From Algibacillus agarilyticus (lineage in GTDB: Bacteria; Pseudomonadota; Gammaproteobacteria; Enterobacterales; Alteromonadaceae): a stretch of DNA of 64,000 bases. Below the pieces are notes generated by a model. It saw nothing but the letters and a program-made list of their open reading frames with translations, did no database searches and was not told the DNA's origin. This document shows, piece by piece, positions 35,516 to 44,937 of this stretch. Each line of letters begins with the position of its first letter. Position 1 is the first letter of the stretch. Location: contig NZ_QMED01000004.1 in assembly GCF_003286125.1 (NCBI RefSeq), positions 248,001 through 312,000 on the forward strand. Direction: 5' to 3'. The position numbers and the translations under genes are program-made.

Positions 35516-36703
35516 TCAACGCTTTGGATTAGTTAACGGTAATTCATCAATATTAGCAATAGCCTGTTTTTTACCTAATTGGCTCGCTATTTTTTTTAAT
35601 ACCTTTTTGCTGGTTGCTCTAAAGGTAGTGAGCTTGCCACCGTATAAACTAATAATAGTAGGCTGCGTTGCGTCTTGATAAATAACACTTTCACGTTGAC
35701 GGTTAAAAGCCTTGCCTTGCGCTTTGGGTAATACACGCACGCCAGCAAAAACATTAATAATTTGAGGACGGATATTTTGATATTCAGGGAACCCATGCTG
35801 AAAAATAGCCATAAGATAATCAACTTCAGCATCGGTGGCGGTGATTTTATCGGGTAAGTTTTTTAATACATGTTCGGTTGTGCCTACCAAAGTATGACCA
35901 CGCCAAGGCATGACAAATATAACCCGGTCATCAAGATGCGATTCAAGATAATAAATATGAGATAAAGCCGGTACCGCTATCTCGATGTGAGTGCCTTGCA
36001 CCCAATCCATCGGATATTCATCAATATTAGGCGCTAATAAGCGCAAAATCTGATTAACCCAAGGCCCAGCCGCATTGATGATCATCGATGTTTGAACCAA
36101 TGTGAGATCGTCAGCGCAATTATTACGATGATAGCTCAGTTGATAACCGTTGGCATTCGCTTGGCAGTGAGACAAAGTCGTATCAGCTAATAACGAAGCA
36201 CCCAATTTTTCTGCGCTATTTAAAACCGCTAAGGCTAAAAAGTGATCGTCCGTTTGCGCATCCCAATATTGAAAAACAGCTTTAAGGCCATCTGTTTTTA
36301 ATCCCGATAATGATGACCAATCTTTTTTATTCAATTCTGAAAATTCGCTTAACTTATCACCAAAACATAAACACTGATATAAAAATAACCCAGCACGTAA
36401 TAGCCACTTCCCTCGTAGCGAATGTTGATAAACCGGAATATAAAATGGGATAGGTTTAACCAAGTCAGGTGCTAAGTTAAGTAATGCGCGTCTTTCTTTT
36501 AATGCACTATAGACTAAATTGATTTGGCCACTTTCTAAATAGCGTAATCCACCATGTATTAATTTGCTTGAACTAGCTGATGTTTGTTTGGCAAATTCAC
36601 CTTTCTCAATTAATAGAACTCGATAGCCCGCAGCGGCGGCGGCTTGTGCAACGCCGGCACCAGCGATGCCGCCACCGATAATGGTTACATCATAATGCTG
36701 CAT
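35516..36703 (-). CDS. glpD: FAD-dependent glycerol-3-phosphate dehydrogenase, short form
   Basis: This 395-residue flavoenzyme of the DAO family has the FAD-binding GGGIAGAGVAQAAAAAG motif near the N-terminus. SSKLIHGGLRYLESG and KERRALLNLAPDLVKP are GlpD/GlpA signatures, and VGTTEHVL and YGGKLTTFRA occur near the C-terminus. It would oxidise glycerol-3-phosphate to dihydroxyacetone phosphate at the inner membrane. It stops about 100 residues short of E. coli GlpD, lacking the C-terminal helical domain. It overlaps the GDPD gene upstream by 14 bases, so the two are coupled: GDPD makes glycerol-3-phosphate and this enzyme consumes it. Confidence 0.9.
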   Translation of the reverse strand: MQHYDVTIIGGGIAGAGVAQAAAAAGYRVLLIEKGEFAKQTSASSSKLIHGGLRYLESGQINLVYSALKERRALLNLAPDLVKPIPFYIPVYQHSLRGKWLLRAGLFLYQCLCFGDKLSEFSELNKKDWSSLSGLKTDGLKAVFQYWDAQTDDHFLALAVLNSAEKLGASLLADTTLSHCQANANGYQLSYHRNNCADDLTLVQTSMIINAAGPWVNQILRLLAPNIDEYPMDWVQGTHIEIAVPALSHIYYLESHLDDRVIFVMPWRGHTLVGTTEHVLKNLPDKITATDAEVDYLMAIFQHGFPEYQNIRPQIINVFAGVRVLPKAQGKAFNRQRESVIYQDATQPTIISLYGGKLTTFRATSKKVLKKIASQLGKKQAIANIDELPLTNPKR

Positions 36704-37439
36704 GCTGTAATGCCTTTTTTAAATTAACTGAATCAAAGCTTTCAAAATACCTAACACCACGTTGGTAAAAATGCTGCAATGCCTGCAAATCCGTTATTTC
36801 ATACAAAACCCAAATATATTGGTCATTCAAAAATGGGTAATTAATAGGTATCAACTCGTGGTTACAAAAAATATAATCCGGCTTGAGTTTATTTAACATT
36901 TTAGCATTTAGGTTTGACCAATTGGGTAACACATAAGCCAATTGGTAATTTGTATCATGTTGACAATAGCGTAAAAAGCGATACGAAAAACTGAGTAAAA
37001 TAGTTCGTTCGCTTACAGGGGTAATACAAGGTAATAATTGATGCATCACATACTGATAAGAAAAAAAGAGAAAATTAATACGTTTCACTTCAACAAATAA
37101 CCGTACACTTGGATATTGTAATACCAGCGCAATAACGTCATCTAAAGTTGGGATACTTGCAAAATTATGTCGCGTTTTTTCATTTTCGCTTTCTTGAGTT
37201 GAATACAACCTGAGTTGTTGTAATTCATATAGACTTAGTTCAGCAACAGCCCCTTTCGTATGAGTTAACCGGTCGAGTGTGCGATCATGAAATAATACAG
37301 GCACACCATCCTTAGACAGCTGAACATCAATCTCAATTAAGCGAATACCCGCCATCAAAGTAGAACGAATACTCGATAACGTATTTTCTATGTGGCCAGA
37401 GCAATCACCCCGATGCGCTACAAACTCAGCAGAAATCAT
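36690..37439 (-). CDS. ugpQ: Cytoplasmic glycerophosphodiester phosphodiesterase
   Basis: The enzyme is 249 residues from the ATG at 37439 (an in-frame ATG at 37475 would add 12 hydrophobic residues; neither start has a strong ribosome-binding site). The catalytic motifs are clear: VAHRGDCSGHIENTLSS, EIDVQLSKDGVPVLFHDRTLDRLT and FVEVKR. It hydrolyses glycerophosphodiesters to glycerol-3-phosphate and an alcohol using Mg2+ or Ca2+. No signal peptide is evident with the chosen start, so it acts in the cytoplasm like UgpQ. The chain overlaps glpD and completes a small phospholipid head-group salvage route. Confidence 0.88.
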   Translation of the reverse strand: MISAEFVAHRGDCSGHIENTLSSIRSTLMAGIRLIEIDVQLSKDGVPVLFHDRTLDRLTHTKGAVAELSLYELQQLRLYSTQESENEKTRHNFASIPTLDDVIALVLQYPSVRLFVEVKRINFLFFSYQYVMHQLLPCITPVSERTILLSFSYRFLRYCQHDTNYQLAYVLPNWSNLNAKMLNKLKPDYIFCNHELIPINYPFLNDQYIWVLYEITDLQALQHFYQRGVRYFESFDSVNLKKALQHAAL

Positions 37440-37475
37440 TAAAGAAACAACATAATTAATAATAAAATCATACAA

Positions 37476-38112
37476 CTAAGCTTGGTTTAATTTTAATGAT
37501 TAAGCAAATGTAACGGTTGGAATTAACAACTATAAATAACACTAAGTAAGATAAGCGAAAGATTCACTTAACCTTTGATTGTTTGACAGGTTAGTTGACC
37601 TGACCTTTATAAGCAGTGGTTTACCAGTAAAAATAAAATATTTTTATATGTGTTAATTAAACCTTTAAATTAAAAACACAAAAAAAATAACAATTAAACA
37701 ACACTTTAACCACAAAAACCAATAACTGAACTATATTTATAATAAATATATGTTAATCGTTGTTATACATTACGACCAAATCACAACCGTCAATATAAGC
37801 CATTGATTTTTAAATAGAATATTGATTATCGCCGTTCTAAACGTCTGAATATTGTTAACATTATTTTCCGAACTTGCATATAAATAAACTCCCTGACCAA
37901 ACAAAACCAACCTTTATTACCAAATGTACACACTGGTTAGTTGAATTGTTATTACATAAAACTTGATCATTTAATTATCTTGTGCAATTATTTGTTAGAC
38001 CTATGTTAAGCAAGCTTAACAAAAAACATAAACATTGGTTTACCAATCACAAATTAATAACATAAATAATTGATTTTTGTTAATACGACAACCAAATCAA
38101 AGGGGATATAAA
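37476..38112 (+). promoter_or_regulatory. Long leader/promoter region of the TonB receptor with palindromes
   Basis: No gene is seen in this 637-base region. It contains a perfect palindrome with 7-base arms, GTTAAGC-AA-GCTTAAC (38005-38020), and a perfect 14-base palindrome, ATTGGT-TT-ACCAAT (38034-38047), about 65 bases before the receptor start. The core TGGTTTACCA recurs at 37617-37626, some 410 bases upstream. These are candidate operator sites for a carbohydrate-type regulator (GntR or similar) not encoded in this window. Confidence 0.6.
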
Positions 38113-41088
38113 ATGCAATTCAAATTTAATAAAATTGCACTATCAGTACTTTCAGCAGCGACTTTGACCGCTTCTGCCGGTGCTTTTGCTGCAGAAGAAG
38201 AAGTAGAAGTAATTGAAGTATCAGGCATCCGTGGTGCTTTAATTAGCGCGTTAAATGAAAAACGTAGCTCAAATAACCTAGTTGAAGTTATTGATGCGGT
38301 AGATATTGGTAAACTACCCGATCAAAATTTAGCGGAAGTTTTAGAAAACATCACAGGTATTCAAATTACCCGTTCAGCCGGTATCGGTACCGGTGTACAA
38401 ATTCGTGGTTCAAACTCTAACCGCGTATTAATTAATGGTGTTGCAACGGTAAGTTCAGGTTCAGGCCGAAGTGGTATTAGTTTTGAAGACGTTAACGCAT
38501 CAATCATTGCCGGTGTTGATGTAACGAAAGCACCTGATGCAAAATCTATTGAAGGTTCTGTTGGTGGTATCGTTAATTTACGCACAGTACGCCCATTAGA
38601 ATTAACCGAAACATTAATTGCAGCTCGTATTCAAGGTGAAGATAGCAGTTTAAGTACAGAAGGTATTCAACCAAGATTCTCTGGTGCTTTTGGTGATACA
38701 TGGGAAACAAATGCGGGTAAATTCGGCTTTGTTGTTAGTGGTAGTTATACAGAGCAAGAAGCGGTTTCTTTCCGTCCTCGTACTGACCGTGATAACTTAG
38801 TTCAAGCTTCAGATGTTGCTGATAATGGTGTAACAGTGCCAGCTGGCACACCCGATCAATGGCAAGGCATTCAGTTCTTAGTACAAGAACAAGAAAATGA
38901 TGATTATGAAACAACTAACCTTGCAGCAACTTTAGAATGGGCTCCTAACGATAATACAAAATTTCATTTTGATGCGATTATGAACTCACAAGAACGTAGT
39001 CGTGATAATTACCGAGTACAAGCATCGGGTGTAAGTTCTTTTAGAGAGCTTAATGTACCAAGTCAATTTGAAACGATCAATTATGGTACGGTTGGCGGTG
39101 TTAATATCGGTTCGTATCAAGCCGCACTTGTCGGTACTATTGGTTTAGATACACCGACACAAGAAAACCCCAATTTACGTTTTTCAAGTGAAACAGGTTC
39201 ACGTGTTACAGATAACAACATTTTTGTGTTAGGTGGTGAATGGCAAGGTGATAACCTTAAATTAAGTGCTGAACTTTCTACATCAAAAGCAGAAACATCA
39301 AACCCGACGCTCAGCACCACTGTTAACTTTATGAACCCTAAGTGTACCATTGACGGCAATACACGTAATGAAAACTGTACGCCAATTGCTTATGATTTAA
39401 GAGGTGGTTCGCTTTCGTGGGGTATTGACAGCAATTCATCTTGGGCACCATCAGCGGCCGAGTTAACTAACCCTGCCAATATGGTATTAGATCAAGTTGA
39501 TTTTGGTAATAATACAACAGAGAACTCAGATACAGCTTTCAGAATTGATGCCGAATACTTTATAGACGCAATCGATTTTATAACAACGGTTGATGTAGGT
39601 TACCGTTTCAGTAATACAACCAGTGAATTCCATGATATTGATGACCGTATTGGTGGCTTTAGCAGTATGGCCGATAGCCCAAATGGTGCTTTATTCAGTG
39701 AATTATTAATTAAAGGCCCAAGTAATTACGGCGATGCCGATGGCAGAAGCTTGTTTGTATCAGACTTTTTATTACTTGACCCAGATCGCTCATTCCAAGA
39801 CCCACAAGGTACGATAAACATTCTTCAACAAGCGGTTGATACCCATCTTGCCAATCAAAATAGAGAGAAAAACTCTGACGGTCGACATGACTTAATCCCA
39901 GAAGATGACATACGTGCATTCCGTGACATTGAAGAAGATACAACTTCATTCTATGCACAAGCTAACTTTGAATACGATATAGTTCGCGGTCACTTTGGTG
40001 CACGTTATGTAAAAACAGACGTTACTTCAACAGGTTATGGACCAGATGATACACTTGAGTCAGCAACCGGTAGCTATAACTTTGTTTTACCACGTTTAGG
40101 TGTAATCGTGGAACCAGCAGAGGACTTATTAATTAGATTAAGTTATGGTAAAGATATCAATCGCCCAGGTTTTAATCGTTTAGGCTCAGGCTACTCACTA
40201 ACACCAGACGAAAACTCAGCGGTTGCTTTAGGTAACCCTGGCCTAGAACCTGAAGAAATTACATCGTTCGATATCTCGGCAGAATGGTATTTTGCAGATG
40301 CTGCGGTATTAAGTGTGGGTTACTTTACTAAAGATCGTACTAATATCTTCGGTACTGCTTTTGAAGGTGCAAAACTTTATGAAGATGACCGAGCAACCGG
40401 TGGTTTATATCGTGATGCAAGCGCGCCTTGTCAAGACGGTGGTTTCTATAACCCAACAGTTGTACCAGGTATCTTAGGCGATCCAAACTTAACCGATCAG
40501 TTAGGTATGTGTGTTGATATAACAACACAAGGTAACGATAACGAAAAGACAACTCAATCAGGCTTTGAATTCGCATTCCAATATGGTTTATCTGAATTTG
40601 AAAATGAATTAGGTTGGGCTTCAGGTTTTGGTGTGGTTGCTAACTACACAATTCAAGACTATAAAGGTGGTTCAATCGTTGATTCAACATCAGGGCGTGG
40701 TGAGCAAGTATTAGGTGATGTATCAATTGAGCGTGGTTTATTAGACTTCTCTGAAAATGCATATAACTTCACGCTTTACTATGAAAAATATGATTTATCA
40801 GCACGTGTACGTTACACCTGGCGTGAAGCGTTCCGCACACAAGATTTTGGTGGCGGCGCAAATACATCAGGTAGTAGTACACTAAGTTTCCCTGCTGTTA
40901 CAGCTGACCGTGGTCAACTTAACGCCAGTGTAAACTATGATGTAACTGAGCAATTAAACGTAGGTGTTGAAGCGGTTAACTTAACGGAAGAGCGCATTGA
41001 CCAATACTGTGTAGCTGAAGATTCATTATTATGTTTCGTTGGTTTACCTGACCGTCGTGTCACATTTGGTGCCACTTACAAGTTCTAA
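38113..41088 (+). CDS. TonB-dependent outer-membrane receptor (large, polyol/carbohydrate type)
   Basis: The product is a 991-residue receptor. I start it at the ATG at 38113 with AAGGGG nearby, since this gives signal peptide QFKFNKIALSVLSAATLTASAGAFAA; an upstream in-frame start at 38077 adds 12 residues. The TonB box region (EVEVIEVSGIRGALISALNEKR) and plug domain (NLAEVLENITGIQITR, QIRGSNSNRVLINGV, SIEGSVGGIVNLRT) are typical of large receptors for carbohydrate substrates in Alteromonadales and Xanthomonas. The barrel ends in FGATYKF with terminal Phe. It sits beside the GDPD/GlpD pair, so a glycerol-containing substrate is possible, but the ligand is unknown. Confidence 0.9.
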   Translation: MQFKFNKIALSVLSAATLTASAGAFAAEEEVEVIEVSGIRGALISALNEKRSSNNLVEVIDAVDIGKLPDQNLAEVLENITGIQITRSAGIGTGVQIRGSNSNRVLINGVATVSSGSGRSGISFEDVNASIIAGVDVTKAPDAKSIEGSVGGIVNLRTVRPLELTETLIAARIQGEDSSLSTEGIQPRFSGAFGDTWETNAGKFGFVVSGSYTEQEAVSFRPRTDRDNLVQASDVADNGVTVPAGTPDQWQGIQFLVQEQENDDYETTNLAATLEWAPNDNTKFHFDAIMNSQERSRDNYRVQASGVSSFRELNVPSQFETINYGTVGGVNIGSYQAALVGTIGLDTPTQENPNLRFSSETGSRVTDNNIFVLGGEWQGDNLKLSAELSTSKAETSNPTLSTTVNFMNPKCTIDGNTRNENCTPIAYDLRGGSLSWGIDSNSSWAPSAAELTNPANMVLDQVDFGNNTTENSDTAFRIDAEYFIDAIDFITTVDVGYRFSNTTSEFHDIDDRIGGFSSMADSPNGALFSELLIKGPSNYGDADGRSLFVSDFLLLDPDRSFQDPQGTINILQQAVDTHLANQNREKNSDGRHDLIPEDDIRAFRDIEEDTTSFYAQANFEYDIVRGHFGARYVKTDVTSTGYGPDDTLESATGSYNFVLPRLGVIVEPAEDLLIRLSYGKDINRPGFNRLGSGYSLTPDENSAVALGNPGLEPEEITSFDISAEWYFADAAVLSVGYFTKDRTNIFGTAFEGAKLYEDDRATGGLYRDASAPCQDGGFYNPTVVPGILGDPNLTDQLGMCVDITTQGNDNEKTTQSGFEFAFQYGLSEFENELGWASGFGVVANYTIQDYKGGSIVDSTSGRGEQVLGDVSIERGLLDFSENAYNFTLYYEKYDLSARVRYTWREAFRTQDFGGGANTSGSSTLSFPAVTADRGQLNASVNYDVTEQLNVGVEAVNLTEERIDQYCVAEDSLLCFVGLPDRRVTFGATYKF

Positions 41089-41125
41089 ACCGAGCTTAAA
41101 TAATTATATTTAATATGTAAATTTT

Positions 41126-41155
41126 AAAAGCCTACATTATTTAATGTAGGCTTTT
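41126..41155 (+). terminator. Rho-independent terminator of the TonB receptor
   Basis: A 14-bp stem (AAAAGCCTACATTA) has a two-base loop and is followed by a run of T. It lies 37 bases after the receptor stop. Confidence 0.92.
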
Positions 41156-41159
41156 TTAT

Positions 41160-41647
41160 TTCCCCACTTAAAACCCTTTCAATTACCAACAAACGCTCTG
41201 CATAAATTCCAATAGTTAGCATTGCCTATTTCACCGAAATTAGATTCACCCAGTCACTGAAACCGGCTATCCTGAAAATAAACAAAACTTTAATCTAGAC
41301 AAACAGCACATACTCATTGGTTGAGCAAACCCGGCTAAAGACAAGCCTATTACGCAATTGGGTTGAACGTTTACTATATGGCAGGTTAACACCTTAAATT
41401 GAAACGCTTTTAAGCTACATGTTTGTGCTACATGCAATGTGTATTCAACCCATATAAATATGAGAGCGCTAAAATTCAAATAAATGAAGGAGATACTCAA
41501 GCCACATTAATATAAATGTTAAAAACGGTCAGATAAATTAAAAAAATATTAACAATAGTGGTTAAATTCACTTAATTTTATTGCTATGATTTAATCGATA
41601 TTAACTATCACACAATTTGGAAATAATACGAATAAAAGGAAATAAAC
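41160..41647. other. Intergenic region with no recognised feature
   Basis: About 490 bases lie between the receptor terminator and the DUF4177 gene. A minus-strand open frame at 41267-41500 has no family character. I see no repeat. The promoter of the 41648-43478 genes should be near its right end. Confidence 0.4.
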
Positions 41648-41872
41648 ATGGCTAAGTATGACGAATATAAAGTGATTCATGTTGTTGAAGGCGGTTGCGG
41701 GACTTTATTATTAGGTTCGAGTGGGTTGCCATTAAAAAAATTAGAATCAACGCTAAATCAAGAAGCAGCAGATGGCTGGGAACTTGTATTTCAAGTAATT
41801 GAAAACAAACGTTTTATGCTATTTTGGACTCGTGAAGCTGTTATTGCGACACTGGGCCGAAAACATGGTTAA
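41648..41872 (+). CDS. DUF4177 small protein
   Basis: This 74-residue cytoplasmic protein has the DUF4177-type layout: EYKVIHV start, then LEKLESTLNQEAADGWELVFQV-like sequence and a final strand (NKRFMLFWTRE). Family members are small alpha/beta proteins of unknown role. The start is supported by an AAAGGA sequence about eight bases upstream. Its 3' end overlaps the yidD start by 8 bases, an unusual arrangement suggesting translational coupling. The function is unknown. Confidence 0.75.
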   Translation: MAKYDEYKVIHVVEGGCGTLLLGSSGLPLKKLESTLNQEAADGWELVFQVIENKRFMLFWTREAVIATLGRKHG

Positions 41873-42089
41873 GACTTTTGTCTTAAACGCCATTCGCCGT
41901 TACCAGGCAAATGGCGGTTCAAAACATTACTTCAGCATTGATTGTAATTTTGAGCCAACCTGCTCGGAATATACCGCACAAGCTATTACCAAATATGGCT
42001 TATTTAAAGGTATCAGTTTAGGCTATAAACGCATTTGTAGCTGCAATAAACCTGATTGCCCTGATGTTATTAACGACCCATTAAAATAA
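41865..42089 (+). CDS. yidD: YidD-type membrane protein insertion efficiency factor
   Basis: This 74-residue protein has the YidD core: NFEPTCSEYTAQAITKYGLFKGISLGYKRICSCN, matching CxFxPTCSxY...AI..yG..kG..l..kRi.rC. In YidD the first Cys precedes F.PTCS; CNFEPTCS keeps both. It assists YidC/Sec insertion at the inner membrane. It is not in the usual rnpA-yidD-yidC locus but stands beside DUF4177 and TM2 genes, so it is probably a second, divergent paralogue. I choose the ATG at 41865 because the upstream extension lies within DUF4177 coding sequence. Confidence 0.8.
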   Translation: MVKTFVLNAIRRYQANGGSKHYFSIDCNFEPTCSEYTAQAITKYGLFKGISLGYKRICSCNKPDCPDVINDPLK

Positions 42090-42101
42090 TGAGTGTAAAT
42101 T

Positions 42102-42494
42102 ATGGATGATCAAACATTAAGAAACGAAGAAGAAGCGCTTAGACTAGAAGTCGCCAAGCTTTCACCTGAACAAAAAAAACAATATTATTCACTCGAAACT
42201 CAACGCGTAAAAGATCCCGATACCTATGCAGTATTAAATTACTTCTTTGTTACAGGTCTTCATCATTTTTATCTAGGCAAAAATACCCAAGGCTTAATTG
42301 ATATTGTCGTACTCGCGATTGGTATACTCACCATTGAATATTATGGTTGGATATTAATTATACTCATCAGCTTGTATGAATTACCGCAGCTATTTAAGAG
42401 TCAAAAAATATTACACCAATATAATAATGATGTGATGAAGCAAACGTTAAATGAAATTACTCAGCCGCTTACATCTGAACAAACAAACGTTTAA
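42102..42494 (+). CDS. TM2-domain membrane protein
   Basis: This 130-residue protein has an N-terminal charged helix (residues 1-40), then VLNYFFVTGLHHFYLGKNTQGLIDIVVLAIGILTI, the TM2 pattern of two helices joined by a short loop with HHFYLG, and a further hydrophobic stretch (WILIILISLYELPQL). The C-terminus is hydrophilic. TM2 proteins are small inner-membrane proteins of unclear function. It begins 12 bases after yidD and is probably cotranscribed with it. Confidence 0.8.
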   Translation: MDDQTLRNEEEALRLEVAKLSPEQKKQYYSLETQRVKDPDTYAVLNYFFVTGLHHFYLGKNTQGLIDIVVLAIGILTIEYYGWILIILISLYELPQLFKSQKILHQYNNDVMKQTLNEITQPLTSEQTNV

Positions 42495-42578
42495 AGCTCT
42501 TAAGAGCTTTAAACTGACTCTGTAAAGCCATTCCCTACCCTAACGACACTTATCCATTTATTTTTGGAATAATCAATT

Positions 42579-43478
42579 ATGTCGACAAGTTACATGACAA
42601 ACATTAACCCAGAGCACAAAAAATGGGGCATGATTATATTTGCCTCGATATTAATCACGCTTTTACTGATATATAAAATATACAGCTACGTGATACCAGC
42701 TGCATCAGAAACTATCGCCAATAAATTACCATCGAGTGTAGCCGAGAGTGTAGGCGAAGAAACGCTTAAAACGCTCGATGAAGAACAACTAAAACCAACA
42801 GCATTGAGCGAAGAAGAACAAACCCGTTTACAAACCTTATTTGCGCAATATATACCGGTAGCAGAGGTGAAGAAATCCCCCGCTGAAACAACCCATTCAG
42901 AAACAGATGCTAATCACGATAAAATAGCGTTAGACAATGAGAAGTATTCGTTGCTATTCAGAGATTGGCCAGACACCGCGAATGCATTAGCACTTGCCAA
43001 CGGTACCATCATTTTAACCGATAAAATGATAGCTATCGCTGAAAATGATCAGCAACTGGCAGCGGTTATATTTCATGAGCTAGGTCATATCGAACACAAC
43101 CACTCCATCAAAAATCTTGTTCAGGTTTCCATTATTGCATTAACCATGGCTTTATTATTTGGCGATATAACCACGCTCAACGTAATATTAATTCAAGGCG
43201 CAACAATGAGCACCTCACTTTCATATTCACGTAAAGCCGAATTAGAAGCGGATCTTTATGCAACACAGAAGATGGAACAACATTTTGGTTCGGCCGAAGA
43301 GTTTATCAACGTCTTAACATTATTAGAACAGGATTATCTCGCCACTAAAAACAAACAAGCAAGTAACGAAAATGATGAGCATACAGAAGACGATAATAAT
43401 TTTTCAAACTGGTTTAGCTCTCACCCGAGTTTGAAAACCCGCATTGCTGAAATTAAAAACAACAGCCAAAGTCATTAA
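42579..43478 (+). CDS. M48-family membrane-anchored metalloprotease
   Basis: This 299-residue protein has one N-terminal TM (MIIFASILITLLLIYKIYSYVI) and a periplasmic or cytosolic peptidase domain. The zinc site is FHELGHIEHNHS (HExxH), with the third ligand Glu in SRKAELEADLYATQKM. A long hydrophilic linker rich in Glu and Thr (residues 45-120) separates anchor and domain. Members act in membrane-protein quality control, like BepA or HtpX. It lies 84 bases after the TM2 gene and may share its transcript, ending at the terminator at 43538-43571. Confidence 0.87.
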   Translation: MSTSYMTNINPEHKKWGMIIFASILITLLLIYKIYSYVIPAASETIANKLPSSVAESVGEETLKTLDEEQLKPTALSEEEQTRLQTLFAQYIPVAEVKKSPAETTHSETDANHDKIALDNEKYSLLFRDWPDTANALALANGTIILTDKMIAIAENDQQLAAVIFHELGHIEHNHSIKNLVQVSIIALTMALLFGDITTLNVILIQGATMSTSLSYSRKAELEADLYATQKMEQHFGSAEEFINVLTLLEQDYLATKNKQASNENDEHTEDDNNFSNWFSSHPSLKTRIAEIKNNSQSH

Positions 43479-43537
43479 TCAATGCGTGAGTTTAGAACTA
43501 TAAAAGTCTAATTATTTAATAATAAACCAATAAAAAC

Positions 43538-43571
43538 AAAAAAACCTCAAGCTAACGCGAGAGGTTTTTTT
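43538..43571. terminator. Bidirectional terminator between convergent genes
   Basis: An inverted repeat of AAAAAAACCTC and GAGGTTTTTTT around a 12-base loop lies between the M48 gene and the convergent aminotransferase gene. Confidence 0.85.
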
Positions 43572-43643
43572 ATGGCTAACCATTTAAAATATTAAGTCGA
43601 CTATGCCAAAATTATTGCCAGTGGGTTAAGTCGAGTTTTAATA

Positions 43644-44825
43644 TTATAAAACAGCCGCGATTGCATCCGCTAAATAATCAACGTTGTTGTTTGAGATACC
43701 TGCAATGTTAATACGGCTGCTACCCGCCATATAAATTGCATATTCTGAACGTAAACGGTCGATTTGATCTTTATTAATACCTAAGAAAGAGAACATGCCA
43801 TTTTGACGTTCAATGAAGCTGAAGTCTTTTTCAACACCACGTTCTTGTAACTTGCCAATTAATAACGTACGTAATGTATTCATACGTGAACACATTTCAG
43901 CTAACTCTTCTTGCCATATCTTAGTTAAGTTTTCATCTTTTAAGATTAAACCAACTAACGCTGCACCATATGAAGGTGGCATAGAATAAATACCACGTGC
44001 AATGCTTAAGGCATTAGTACGGCAAGCTTCTTTTTTCTCTGCATTTTCAGATAAAAAGCTGATCATACCCGTACGTTCGCGGTATAAACCAAAGTTTTTA
44101 GAACATGAAGATGCAATCATCATTTCTGGTACTTTAGCAAAAATCTCACGTACGCCGGCAACATCGGTTTCTAAATCTTTACCAAAACCTTGGTAAGCAA
44201 TATCAACAAATGGCGTAAAACCACGCTCAACCGCTAAATCAGCAACCGCAGACCATAACTCAGGTGTTAAATCTTCACCTGATGGGTTATGACAACAACC
44301 GTGTAATAAAACGATATCATCTTTACCTAACTTACTAATAGTCGATAACATCTCATCGGCTTTTAACGCATTGTTAGCCGTATCATAATAAGGATAATTT
44401 TTTAAGTTTAAACCTGCAGATTTCATCAAAGGAACATGGTTAGCCCATGTTGGATCGCTTGCCCAAACAGTTGCATTAGGGTTAGCTTTAGCAATCATTT
44501 CAGAACCAATACGTAATGAACCGGTACCGCCTGGCGCTTGAATTGAAACAAATCGATCTGTATTCGCTAAATCACCTAAAATTAGGTTTTGCATACCGCT
44601 AATAAAATCAGCATTACCTTGAGGTGCAATATAAACTTTCGATTTTTCTTCTGCAGTTAACTGAGTAATAGCTTGTTGAACCGATTTAAGGATTGGCGTA
44701 TCACCAGCTTCGGTTTTGTAAACACCGACACCTAAATCAACTTTTTTAGGGTTAGGATCAGCCTTACAAGCTGCTGCGATACCTAATAACGGATCAGGAG
44801 GAAGAATATCTAATGATTCAAACAT
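43644..44825 (-). CDS. Aromatic/aspartate aminotransferase (class I, PLP)
   Basis: This 393-residue class I aminotransferase starts FESLDILPPDPLLGIAAACKADPNPKKVDLGVGVYK, the classic Asp/Tyr aminotransferase N-terminus. The PLP lysine is in SCSKNFGLYRERTG, with LLHGCCHNPSGEDL (Asn for PLP) upstream and Arg for substrate carboxylate in SSRINIAG at the C-terminus. It would transaminate aspartate, phenylalanine or tyrosine with 2-oxoglutarate. AspC and TyrB types cannot be separated safely by eye. It is monocistronic with its own upstream region. Confidence 0.93.
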   Translation of the reverse strand: MFESLDILPPDPLLGIAAACKADPNPKKVDLGVGVYKTEAGDTPILKSVQQAITQLTAEEKSKVYIAPQGNADFISGMQNLILGDLANTDRFVSIQAPGGTGSLRIGSEMIAKANPNATVWASDPTWANHVPLMKSAGLNLKNYPYYDTANNALKADEMLSTISKLGKDDIVLLHGCCHNPSGEDLTPELWSAVADLAVERGFTPFVDIAYQGFGKDLETDVAGVREIFAKVPEMMIASSCSKNFGLYRERTGMISFLSENAEKKEACRTNALSIARGIYSMPPSYGAALVGLILKDENLTKIWQEELAEMCSRMNTLRTLLIGKLQERGVEKDFSFIERQNGMFSFLGINKDQIDRLRSEYAIYMAGSSRINIAGISNNNVDYLADAIAAVL

Positions 44826-44937
44826 GCTTTGTTATTCCTTCAAGAATAGAATTAATGAAAATTTTCAGTCGCGTAGGATACAGTAAATTAACGGAAATTT
44901 GTAATAGCAATAGCATATAAACCACAATTAAATGACT

